Shown: in pieces, positions 1 to 7,779 of the stretch
How the letters are laid out: every line of letters begins with the position of its first letter
How positions within the stretch are numbered: the first letter of the stretch is position 1
Assembly: GCA_965203685.1 (NCBI GenBank)
Contig: OZ241908.1
Location: forward strand, 1,178,001-1,242,000
Direction of reading: 5' to 3'
DNA length: 64,000 bases
DNA from: VXYL01 sp965203685
Lineage (GTDB): Bacteria > Pseudomonadota > Gammaproteobacteria > Pseudomonadales > Azotimanducaceae
Program-made: the position numbers and the translations under genes
Notes under the pieces: model-generated
Told to the model about the DNA's origin: nothing
The model's input: only the letters and a program-made list of their open reading frames with translations
The model's database searches: none

Positions 1-363
1 TACGCACGCTTCGGGCAGATGCTGCTGAACGGCGGCGAACTCGACGGCGTGCGCATTCTCGGTCGCAAGACGGTCGCCCTGATGGTCGGCAACCACACCG
101 GCGACATGGAAATCCCCATGACCGGGCCCGGCTTCCACTGGGGCCTCGGCGTCGCGACCTACCATGGCCGGAATCGCTTGGCGCCGCTGATCCGATCGGT
201 CGGCACCTACGGTTGGGGCGGGGCCGCCGGGACCACCTACTGGGCGGACCCGAGCGAGGACTTGATGGGCGTGTGCCTGACGCAGGTGATGCAGGCCGGC
301 ATGATGCCGAACAACGACTACCAGGAGACCTTCCAGCGCCTGGCGTACCAAGCGCTCGTGTAG
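1..363 (+). CDS. Beta-lactamase-fold serine hydrolase, C-terminal part (5' end outside window)
   Basis: Open from the first base of the window to a TAG stop, so only the last 120 codons are present. The visible part matches the end of class C beta-lactamase/EstB-type hydrolases: an ILGRKTVALM segment, then a GWGGAAGTTYWADP stretch that takes the place of the third active-site motif (K/H-T-G) in this family. It is clearly paralogous to the complete gene that follows 93 bp downstream, which has ILGRKSVESM and GWGGAYHTSYWVDP at the same places. The two look like a tandem duplication that has since diverged. The substrate cannot be told; such proteins include esterases, D-aminopeptidases and penicillin-binding proteins as well as beta-lactamases. 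Confidence 0.85.
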   Translation, partial: YARFGQMLLNGGELDGVRILGRKTVALMVGNHTGDMEIPMTGPGFHWGLGVATYHGRNRLAPLIRSVGTYGWGGAAGTTYWADPSEDLMGVCLTQVMQAGMMPNNDYQETFQRLAYQALV

Positions 364-456
364 CGCGTCGGTACGCTCTCTGGCTGACCTACGGCCGGTT
401 CGCATTCTCGAGTCAAACGCGCTTAGATGGGGGCGTCCTCTCCTGGTTAACGAACG

Positions 457-1683
<1,227 letters not shown>

Positions 1684-1840
1684 CCGCTAGGTCAGCGCCG
1701 AGCGATATCAGACGCCGAAACCGAGTTCAGCCCGCGCGTCCTCGGCCGACGACTCCCTGGGCCTTGTTGTTGGGTGCCACTTCGCGCGATGGGGCCCGGG
1801 CAGGGTAGCTCGCTGTGGCGAGGGCGTCGCCAAGACGCTA

Positions 1841-2353
1841 ATGTCCGCGGGATTCGCGGCGCTGGCGTGCCTGCCCATGTCGAAAACCGTGTTCATGCGA
1901 ACAGCACTGGACCTCGCTCGCGAGGGCGTCGGTCGTGGTGACGGTGGCCCGTTCGGTGCCGTGGTCGTGCAGGCCGGGACCATCGTCGGGGAGGGATGGA
2001 ACCGGGTGCTGAAGACCCAGGATCCCACGGCCCACGCGGAAATGGTGGCGATCCGCGATGCCTGTGCGCGGCTCGGCACGTTCGACCTGTCGGACTGCGA
2101 GATCTACGCAAGCTCGGAGCCGTGTCCGATGTGCCTCGGGGCGATTTACTGGTCGCGCCTTGCCCGTGTCTACTACTGCAACCGGAGCGCGGACGCGTCC
2201 GAGTACGGGTTTCGCGACGACTTCATCTATGCCGAGTTGAGAACGCCGCCGGAGCGGCGGACGGTGCCGACGTCGCGCGTACCGATCCCCGATGGCATGG
2301 ACGTCTTCGACTACTGGCGCGAGCAGAGCAAGAAGCGCGGGTCGGGCTACTGA
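1841..2353 (+). CDS. Nucleoside/guanine deaminase-like protein (cytidine deaminase fold)
   Basis: A 170-residue zinc-dependent deaminase of the CMP/dCMP deaminase superfamily. The HAE motif (in PTAHAEMVAI) supplies a zinc ligand and the proton-shuttling glutamate, and PCPMC supplies the two cysteine ligands. The segment after PCPMC (YWSRLARVYYCNRSADASEY) and the GFRDDFIYAEL tail are closer to guanine deaminases of the Bacillus GuaD type than to the tRNA deaminase TadA, so hydrolysis of guanine to xanthine is the better guess. The ATG at 1841 gives a short nonstandard leader; the ATG at 1877 (MSKTVFMRTALDLA) would give a more typical N-terminus and is a reasonable alternative. The protein is predicted cytosolic. 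Confidence 0.82.
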   Translation: MSAGFAALACLPMSKTVFMRTALDLAREGVGRGDGGPFGAVVVQAGTIVGEGWNRVLKTQDPTAHAEMVAIRDACARLGTFDLSDCEIYASSEPCPMCLGAIYWSRLARVYYCNRSADASEYGFRDDFIYAELRTPPERRTVPTSRVPIPDGMDVFDYWREQSKKRGSGY

Positions 2354-2382
2354 ACGCGCGGCGCGCTAACTTGGGAGATGTG

Positions 2383-2859
2383 ATGACAGACCGTACGAAG
2401 GTTCGCACGTGCCTTTGGTACGACGACAACGCACTGCAAGCTGCCGAGTTCTACTGCAGCCTGCTGCCCGATAGCCGCGTTGAGCGCGTCGAACGCTATG
2501 CTGAAGGGGGCATGGGCGAGCCGGGCCAAGTGGCCGGTGTGGACTTCACGCTTGCCGGGACGCCCTACCAGGCGATCAACGGCGGCGACCATTTCAAGCT
2601 CGACGAGGCCGCCTCGATCGCCATCGCGACCGAGGACCAGGCGGAGACCGATCGTCTTTGGGCGGCGTTGACCGCGGACGGCGGTGCCGAAAGCCAATGC
2701 GGTTGGCTGAAGGACCGGTTCGGCCTGTCCTGGCAGATCGTACCTAGGCGGGCGACAGAGTTGATGCACGGACCCGATGCCGCCCAGGTCTGGGCCGCAC
2801 TCAACCAGATGAAGAAGATCGACGTCGCGGTGCTGGAAGCGGCCGCTGAAGGTCCGTAA
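2383..2859 (+). CDS. PhnB-like VOC-superfamily protein (3-demethylubiquinone-9 methyltransferase-type fold)
   Basis: A 158-residue protein of the glyoxalase/bleomycin-resistance (VOC) superfamily, PhnB-like branch. Typical features are the opening RTCLWYDDNALQAAEFYCSL, the central FTLAGTPYQAINGGDHF, and the closing WLKDRFGLSWQIVPR followed by a short tail. Databases often label this family 3-demethylubiquinone-9 3-methyltransferase, but the fold is not a methyltransferase and the activity is generally unknown. The ATG is preceded by GGAG at 2374-2377 and lies 30 bp after the deaminase stop, so the two genes may be cotranscribed. Confidence 0.8.
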   Translation: MTDRTKVRTCLWYDDNALQAAEFYCSLLPDSRVERVERYAEGGMGEPGQVAGVDFTLAGTPYQAINGGDHFKLDEAASIAIATEDQAETDRLWAALTADGGAESQCGWLKDRFGLSWQIVPRRATELMHGPDAAQVWAALNQMKKIDVAVLEAAAEGP

Positions 2860-2926
2860 GGCGCGCCGTGCGTGTCGCCCCCGCGCAAGACGCGGTAATT
2901 GGTTTTCGATTACTCTGCCTCGTGAC

Positions 2927-3238
2927 ATGCGAGTTGGCTTCACACACGGTGAGACCGTCGGGCTAGCGCTGCGGGGAACGACTGTGGCCATCGTCTGTGC
3001 GGCAGCGTTGTTCGGGTGTGCGGCGCAGCCGGAGACCGGCGAGGAAGGGAAGAGCCAAGCCAGCGAGACCAAGTGTCCCACGTTCACCAGGCCCGACACG
3101 GTGCGCCTGATCGGCGGGGTGACGGTGCGCGGGTGTACGGACCGGCACGGCAACATCGTCTGTTACGAAAGAGGCGGCACCTTGCGCTGCCGGACCAGCG
3201 ACGGCGCATCGCTCATCAACGAAGGTCCCGATTGGTAG
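2927..3238 (+). CDS. Small predicted lipoprotein, function unknown
   Basis: A 103-residue protein with a hydrophobic segment ending in a lipobox-like LFGC, cysteine at about residue 30, which suggests lipid attachment and an outer- or inner-membrane anchored product. The mature part is short and contains four further cysteines (KCPTF, RGCTD, IVCYE, LRCRT), which could form two disulphides in the periplasm. I do not recognise a family. It stands alone: the preceding VOC gene ends 67 bp upstream and the next gene begins 20 bp downstream. Confidence 0.55.
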   Translation: MRVGFTHGETVGLALRGTTVAIVCAAALFGCAAQPETGEEGKSQASETKCPTFTRPDTVRLIGGVTVRGCTDRHGNIVCYERGGTLRCRTSDGASLINEGPDW

Positions 3239-3258
3239 GGTGCGGGGCCTCCGGCCCG

Positions 3259-3759
3259 ATGCATGATCTCGCTTGGGCATACGCTGAACTGCGCGCGAGT
3301 GGTCGCGGCAAACACGTGCGTTCATTCAGCTACTACCACGCTCGCCTCGTCACTCGGCGGACGAGCGTCGCGACCTTTCTGAGCGACCTTTGTGATGGAT
3401 TCGGCGGGCCGTTCGAGGACTACAACGTCGTGAAGCTCGATGCGCGGAGCCGGGTGAGTTTCCTGCGCTACGAGGGCTTCGATGCACCGTTCCCGGCCTT
3501 GCTGTTCGCGCTGTCCTGCGACTGCCAGCGCAGCACATGTCGATTGACCGACTACTCCGGTCGGCGCAATCCGCCGATCCTGCACCGTAAGGAACTGCTC
3601 TTGCCGGGCGATGATCCCCGCGTGCCGGGGGCCGAACGGCTCACCCGTTGCCTCGAAGTACGGGGCGCGTTTGCCGATGCTAAGTCCATCGGGACGCGTG
3701 AGGGTTGGCGCCGGCGGCTGGGCGACCTCGGCCTCGACGGTTTGGTCCCGGTGTTATGA
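3259..3759 (+). CDS. Stand-alone homologue of the C-terminal domain of DNA phosphorothioation-associated methyltransferases
   Basis: A 166-residue protein. The stretch NVVKLDARSRVSFLRYEGFD, then the NPPILHRKELLLPGDD segment and the GTREGW motif near the end, match what I recall of the C-terminal region of full-length DNA phosphorothioation-associated putative methyltransferases (TIGR04096-type). There this region follows the SAM domain in the same polypeptide. Here it is a separate gene placed upstream, and its TGA overlaps the ATG of the methyltransferase gene by 4 nt (ATGA at 3756-3759), so the two are almost certainly translationally coupled. The start chosen is the ATG at 3259; no strong Shine-Dalgarno sequence is visible. 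No dnd or ssp genes are within the window. The role is inferred only from the family association. Confidence 0.7.
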   Translation: MHDLAWAYAELRASGRGKHVRSFSYYHARLVTRRTSVATFLSDLCDGFGGPFEDYNVVKLDARSRVSFLRYEGFDAPFPALLFALSCDCQRSTCRLTDYSGRRNPPILHRKELLLPGDDPRVPGAERLTRCLEVRGAFADAKSIGTREGWRRRLGDLGLDGLVPVL

Positions 3760-5075
3760 CGCCCATCGAGCGCGAGCGTACGGCGCTGCACCGGACGGCG
3801 TTGTCGTCGCCGGTCCAGCACCTGCTGCGCTTCGGCTTCCTCGACGGTACCGCATCGCTCTTCGACTACGGTTGCGGGCACGGGGACGACGTGCGCCTCC
3901 TCACCGAGATGGGGATTGCCGCAGACGGTTGGGATCCGGTGTTTCGGGCCGCGACGGAGCGCCGACCGGCGGACGTGGTCAACCTCGGCTTCGTACTCAA
4001 CGTCATCGAGGATGCGCGGGAACGCGACGAGACGCTCAAAGGTGCTTACGCCCTGGCGCGCAAGGTGCTGATCGTCAGCGTCATGCTCGGCTACGAGGGC
4101 AAGCGCGAGCAGTTCGCGTCCTACCAGGATGGCGTCAGAACACAGCGGAACACGTTCCAGAAGTACTACGCGCAGGACGAGTTGCGGCGCTATGTCGAAG
4201 CAACCTTGGGCGCGAACGCGGTTGCCGTGGCACCGGGGATTTGCCTCGTGTTCCGCGACCCCATGGACGAGCAGTTGTTCCTGCTCGCACGCCAGCAGGT
4301 CCGGCGCGAGTGGCGGCTGCTGCGGCGCGAGGTCAACGATTCGGCGGTCTCGGCGCTGATCGACACGCACCGTGAGCAGATCGACGCGTACTGGCTGAAG
4401 GCCCTCGAACTCGGTCGCCCGGCGACGCCCGACGAATGTCCCGAGGCGCAGTCGCTGATTCGCTTGGTCGGTTCCTGGCGCCGCGTCCACGAGTGGGTCG
4501 GGCGCTTCTTCAGCCCCGAGGAACTCGAGGCCGCCGCCATCGGTCGCCAGGAAGACCTCCTTGTCTACTTCGCGCTCGGTCACTTCGGGCGCCGCAAGCC
4601 GTACCGGGAACTGCCGGATCGCCTACAGCGTGACGTGCAGTTCTTCTTCGGCAGCATCACCAAGGCCCGCGCGGCCGGCAAGCGCGCCCTGTTCGCCACC
4701 GGCGACCCGGAGCGCCTCGCGGAGGCCGCCGTGTTCTGCCACGACGAACTCGGCATCGGGAAGCTCACCGGGGACCACGATCTCACCTTCCACCAGTCCG
4801 TGCTCGGCGAGTGCCTGCCGCTGGTGCGGATCTACGTCGGCTGCGCGCTGCAACTCTTCGGCGATGCGGGATCGGTCGATCTCATCAAGGCCCACCTCGG
4901 CTCGGGCAAGGTCACGTTCCTGGTCTACGACGACTTCGAGGGTCCGCGGACGCCACGCCTCGTCGAGCGGATCAAGGTGGACCTCCCGCGGCTGCGCGTG
5001 GACTTCTTCGATTACGTCGGCGAGCACGAGCCACAGGCGCTGGAGGAGGAACGGGAGGTGTTCTACCAGCGTTGA
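3756..5075 (+). CDS. DNA phosphorothioation-associated putative methyltransferase (orphan)
   Basis: A 439-residue protein. Near the N-terminus, HRTALSSPVQHLLRFGFL then FDYGCGHGDDVRLL is the SAM-binding motif I region typical of the Dnd-associated methyltransferase family (TIGR04096-type). DVVNLGFVLNVIEDARERDE and NTFQKYYAQDELRRYVE are further family hallmarks. The C-terminal 100 residues (IKAHLGSGKVTFLVYDDFEG ... LRVDFFDY) resemble the domain encoded separately by the upstream gene, so that module seems to exist twice in this pair. The family is usually found beside dnd phosphorothioation genes, but none is present here. The ATG at 3756 overlaps the upstream stop; upstream in-frame codons exist but the coupling favours this start. 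Substrate and target are unknown. Confidence 0.82.
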   Translation: MTPIERERTALHRTALSSPVQHLLRFGFLDGTASLFDYGCGHGDDVRLLTEMGIAADGWDPVFRAATERRPADVVNLGFVLNVIEDARERDETLKGAYALARKVLIVSVMLGYEGKREQFASYQDGVRTQRNTFQKYYAQDELRRYVEATLGANAVAVAPGICLVFRDPMDEQLFLLARQQVRREWRLLRREVNDSAVSALIDTHREQIDAYWLKALELGRPATPDECPEAQSLIRLVGSWRRVHEWVGRFFSPEELEAAAIGRQEDLLVYFALGHFGRRKPYRELPDRLQRDVQFFFGSITKARAAGKRALFATGDPERLAEAAVFCHDELGIGKLTGDHDLTFHQSVLGECLPLVRIYVGCALQLFGDAGSVDLIKAHLGSGKVTFLVYDDFEGPRTPRLVERIKVDLPRLRVDFFDYVGEHEPQALEEEREVFYQR

Positions 5076-5135
5076 GGTGGGAGGATGGGCTCGTGCTCGA
5101 TCGAACTCGGCTCGAGCAAGCCGTGTAGGTCGGGT

Positions 5136-5657
5136 TCAACCCCCGGGGAGATCCGCCACTGGCGCGTCCGTTCGGTCGCGGGCGTGCTGCCCCACGGTGG
5201 GGCCCTGGTCATCGAAGCCGACCACCAAGGTCCGAATCGCGGCGACGTCTATCTCGACCGCGCGCAGTCGGTCATCGAGTTTGGCGATGTCAGCCCGCAG
5301 TTCGACGCGAAGCCCGTGGATTTCGCCGCGCAGTTGTTCGCGTACGCCATCGATCCGCGCGGTGAGTTCCTTGCCCAGCCGGTACATTTCACCCCGCATG
5401 GCACCGATCTCGCCCTGCACTTTCCCGATCTGGTCGCGCATGGTCCCCATCTCGCCCTGCACGGTCCCCATCTGGTCGCGCATGGTCCCCATCTGGTCGC
5501 GCATCGTCCCCATCTCGGCCCGGAAGGTCCCCATCTCGGCCCGGAAGGTCGATAGGTCCTGCCGCATGTCTGAGAACGATGTCTGGATTAGGGCGCCGAG
5601 GGCGATGAAGGCAGCGAGGAGGGTCACTGTGCGGCCGTCGAGCCACTCGGGGAGCAT
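5136..5657 (-). CDS. Membrane-anchored coiled-coil protein with heptad repeats, function unknown
   Basis: About 173 residues from the ATG at 5657, which has AAAAGG just upstream. A single transmembrane helix (TVTLLAAFIALGALIQTSF) is followed by a long coiled coil built on a seven-residue repeat of the form M-G-T-M-R-D-Q, repeated about nine times. It continues as an amphipathic helix rich in R, E, L and D (IHGLRVELRADIAKLDDRLR). The tail is short. The reading frame stays open upstream to 5804, but that extra segment lacks convincing coding character. The protein resembles small phage- or TA-associated membrane coiled-coil proteins only in general build; no function can be assigned. The repeat number may vary between strains. 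Confidence 0.6.
   Translation of the reverse strand: MLPEWLDGRTVTLLAAFIALGALIQTSFSDMRQDLSTFRAEMGTFRAEMGTMRDQMGTMRDQMGTVQGEMGTMRDQIGKVQGEIGAMRGEMYRLGKELTARIDGVREQLRGEIHGLRVELRADIAKLDDRLRAVEIDVAAIRTLVVGFDDQGPTVGQHARDRTDAPVADLPGG
5391..5555. repeat. 21-bp tandem repeat encoding the coiled-coil heptads
   Basis: About eight imperfect copies of a 21-bp unit lie head to tail inside the coiled-coil gene. On the plus strand the unit reads roughly GCGCATGGTCCCCATCTGGT plus one base, with variants CTCGCCCTGCACG and CTCGGCCCGGAAG in the second half. Twenty-one bases encode exactly one heptad, so copy-number change by slippage would lengthen or shorten the coiled coil without breaking the frame. Confidence 0.85.
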
Positions 5658-5773
5658 GGACCTTTTGCTCTTGTCGTTCACTTGCGAGTCATCCAGGCAA
5701 CGGTGCAAGCGCTCAGTCTGCCGACCGTGTCGAGGGATGTATGTAGGCCATAAGCCCGTCGTGTTGTAGGACT

Positions 5774-6213
5774 CTAGCACGTCGTGATGTGAGACATCGT
5801 CCATTGGTGAAACGCGCCCGGGTCCACGATTGGGATGTTCCGGAACGGATGCATGGCGAGCAGATCAAGGTCGCCTGTCACGATGCAGGTCGCATCGCCG
5901 AGCAATGCCGTCTCGAGGATTTTGTCGTCATCCGGGTCGCAGCATCCGAGCTTCGCTTGGCTGATCGACACCAATTCGGACACGGTGACTAGGTGGCCGA
6001 GAAAGGAAACTCGGCTTTCTACGGTCACGTAATGATCGAATTTCGGTTTGAGGAGCCGACTGTGCACCTCGGCGAAGGTGTCGTCCGAGAACAGCAGGAC
6101 ACCGCCGGCGTCAGAACGGCGTCCAGCACTTGTCGCGGTGGGCTACGCTCCCGTAGGGCAGCGCTGATCAGGACGTTCGTGTCGACGACGAGACGGTCAG
6201 CTCTCGTCGGCAA
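5774..6213 (-). pseudogene. PIN-domain toxin (VapC-like), frameshifted
   Basis: Read on the minus strand, the N-terminal part (ADRLVVDTNVLISAALRE) carries the first acidic residue of a PIN nuclease. The C-terminal part (EVHSRLLKPKFDHY ... DPDDDKILETALLGDATCIV then TGDLDLL) carries the remaining acidic residues. The two halves are in different frames, and one missing base around 6100-6105 would join them as ...LTPAGVLLFSDDTF. The start is a TTG at 6213 that overlaps the antitoxin stop by 17 nt, the usual arrangement of antitoxin-toxin pairs. Repaired, the protein would be about 146 residues and belong to the PIN family of putative toxins (TIGR00305-like). A sequencing or assembly error is possible, so inactivation is not certain. 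Confidence 0.7.
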
Positions 6214-6448
6214 GGAGTGCCTCTAACGTGGTATCCGTCAGCCCTTGGCTCGTCGCTTCCGCGGACATCGTGTCCATCGCGCGCGCCAAGCGGTCCCAGG
6301 CTGCGCCCCGGAGTCGCTGGTACTGGTCGATCGACAACATGACCGTCACGACGCGACCGTTTTTCGTGATGCTGACCGGGCCGCGTTGAGCGCTGTCGAG
6401 CAACTGTCCGAACCGGTTCTTGGCCTCTCGGGCGGTGGTGGTTTGCAT
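6197..6448 (-). CDS. Phd/YefM-family antitoxin
   Basis: An 83-residue protein with the classic Phd/YefM N-terminal DNA-binding domain: MQTTTAREAKNRFGQLLDSA, then GPVSITKNGRVVTVMLSIDQY. The C-terminal third is the toxin-neutralising tail. It would repress its own promoter and bind the PIN toxin encoded immediately downstream with a 17-nt overlap. Because that toxin frame is broken, the antitoxin may now be a free-standing regulator or a relic. The start is an ATG; the upstream stretch at 6449-6500 is the most AT-rich spot nearby and is a plausible promoter/operator. Confidence 0.85.
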   Translation of the reverse strand: MQTTTAREAKNRFGQLLDSAQRGPVSITKNGRVVTVMLSIDQYQRLRGAAWDRLARAMDTMSAEATSQGLTDTTLEALLADES

Positions 6449-6541
6449 TTGTGTACGGGGATTGGAAGAGCTGAAGTAGCTATTTTAGCTCGTTTGCTAG
6501 TCCTGAGTGCACGGGGCCTCTAAGCGGTGGACGTTGCCCGC

Positions 6542-6855
6542 CGTCCGCGCACCTCCCGGTTCAGCGTCTGCAGGGCGCGCGGACCTCCGGGTCCGCAATG
6601 GGCTTCGCGCCAGGGCCGGAATGCGGACGAGGACGTCCGCGCACCTCCCGGGGTTCGGCGTCTGCGGGGTGCGCGGACCTCCCGGTCCGCAATGGAGTTC
6701 GCGCCAGGGCCGGGATGCGGACGGGGACGTCCGCGCACCTCCCGGGGTTCGGCGTCTGCGGGGTGCGCGGACCTCCCGGTCCGCAATGGAGTTCGCATCA
6801 GGGCCGGGATGCGGACGCGAACGGCAAAGCCGTTCGCGGACGTCCGCGCACCTAG
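6542..6855. repeat. Intergenic tandem repeat, about 94-bp units rich in hairpins
   Basis: Three units of 92-94 bp plus a partial fourth fill the gap between the antitoxin and fdhD; units begin near 6542, 6634, 6728 and 6841. Each unit contains the palindrome TGCGGACGAGGACGTCCGCG (6622 and, with one change, 6716) and a second hairpin TGCGCGGACCTCCCGGTCCG. The last unit carries an extra inverted repeat, GCGAACGGC-AAA-GCCGTTCGC (6817-6837). No spacers of constant length with variable sequence occur, so this is not a CRISPR array. Open frames across it are by-products of the repeat. The same palindrome recurs singly at several other intergenic sites in the window. Confidence 0.9.
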
Positions 6856-6861
6856 GGCGTT

Positions 6862-7779
6862 CTACGTGATGCGTTCGGCGCCCGCGTAGACGTTGAAAGT
6901 CCCGGCCTTCAGGAAGCCCACCAGCGTGATCCGCTCTGCCACCGCCAACTCGACGGCGAGGCTCGACGGTGGGCCGATGGCGGCGACGAACGCCGTGCTC
7001 GTCATGGCGGCTTTCTGCATCAACTCGAAGCTGGCGCGACCGGACAGCAGGACGCCGCGGTTCGCCAAGGGTGACTCCCCGGCGGCCAAGTACGAGCCGA
7101 TCAGCTTGTCGAGCGCGTTGTGCCGGCCGACGTCCTCGCGCAGGCGTTGGATGGTGCCGTCGGTGTCGAAGCACGCCGAGGCGTGCAGGCCCCCCGTGCG
7201 GTCGAACTCCGTCTGCTTGGCGCGCAAAGCGGCGGGTAACCCCTTGAGATAGTCCGCTGACATGCGGAAGACATCGCGGTCGCCGTCGGGGATCTGCACG
7301 TGGACCGCGTCGAGGGACGCCTTGCCGCAGACGCCGCAACTCGATGACGTGTAGACGTAACGGGTCAGGCTTTCGGTGTCGACATTGACGTGGTCGGCGA
7401 GCGTCACCTTGACAGTGTTGTACAGGCCCTTGTCGGGACTTGGCGGGCCGCATGTCTCGGTGCCGATGACATCGGCGTCGGACTGGATCACGCCTTCCGA
7501 GAGCAGGAACCCGAGCGCGAGGTCGAAGTCGTTGCCGGGTGTGCGCATCGTGACGGACAGGGCTTGTTCGACACGCTCGTCGCCCGCCCGGTAGCCAAGG
7601 CGAATCTCAAGTGGTTCCTCCACCGAGACCAGGTCGGTTTCGGCGTCGGTGAGGGACTGGCCTCCCCGGTGAAATCGAACGCCGACGCGCACGCTCTGTG
7701 CCGGCGTTGCGAGAGTGGGGATGTCGGGGCCGGACGCACGACTACCCGTGGCCGTGTCCGCGCCGGACTCGGCGGTCAT
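6862..7779 (-). CDS. fdhD: Formate dehydrogenase accessory sulfurtransferase FdhD
   Basis: A 305-residue FdhD (FdsC) protein that carries a sulfur atom from a cysteine desulfurase to the molybdenum cofactor before it is inserted into formate dehydrogenase. The key CxxC loop is SSSCGVCGK, and the conserved REDVGRHNALDKLIG, LLSGRASFELMQKAA and GAER ending are all present. The ATG at 7779 overlaps the TGA of the catalytic-subunit gene by 4 nt, so it is the fourth gene of the formate dehydrogenase operon. A longer upstream frame exists inside fdsA but is not expected to be used. The usual small fdsD gene is not found after it; the 94-bp repeat array follows within a few bases. Confidence 0.93.
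   Translation of the reverse strand: MTAESGADTATGSRASGPDIPTLATPAQSVRVGVRFHRGGQSLTDAETDLVSVEEPLEIRLGYRAGDERVEQALSVTMRTPGNDFDLALGFLLSEGVIQSDADVIGTETCGPPSPDKGLYNTVKVTLADHVNVDTESLTRYVYTSSSCGVCGKASLDAVHVQIPDGDRDVFRMSADYLKGLPAALRAKQTEFDRTGGLHASACFDTDGTIQRLREDVGRHNALDKLIGSYLAAGESPLANRGVLLSGRASFELMQKAAMTSTAFVAAIGPPSSLAVELAVAERITLVGFLKAGTFNVYAGAERIT

Noticed and set aside
6542..6855. Possible CRISPR array
   Set aside because: The units are contiguous 92-94-bp copies with no unique spacers, and no cas gene is near.
6507..6889. Several overlapping open frames with repeated PGFGVCGVRGPPG-type sequences
   Set aside because: They only translate the tandem repeat in different frames, on both strands, and have no start signals or protein family.
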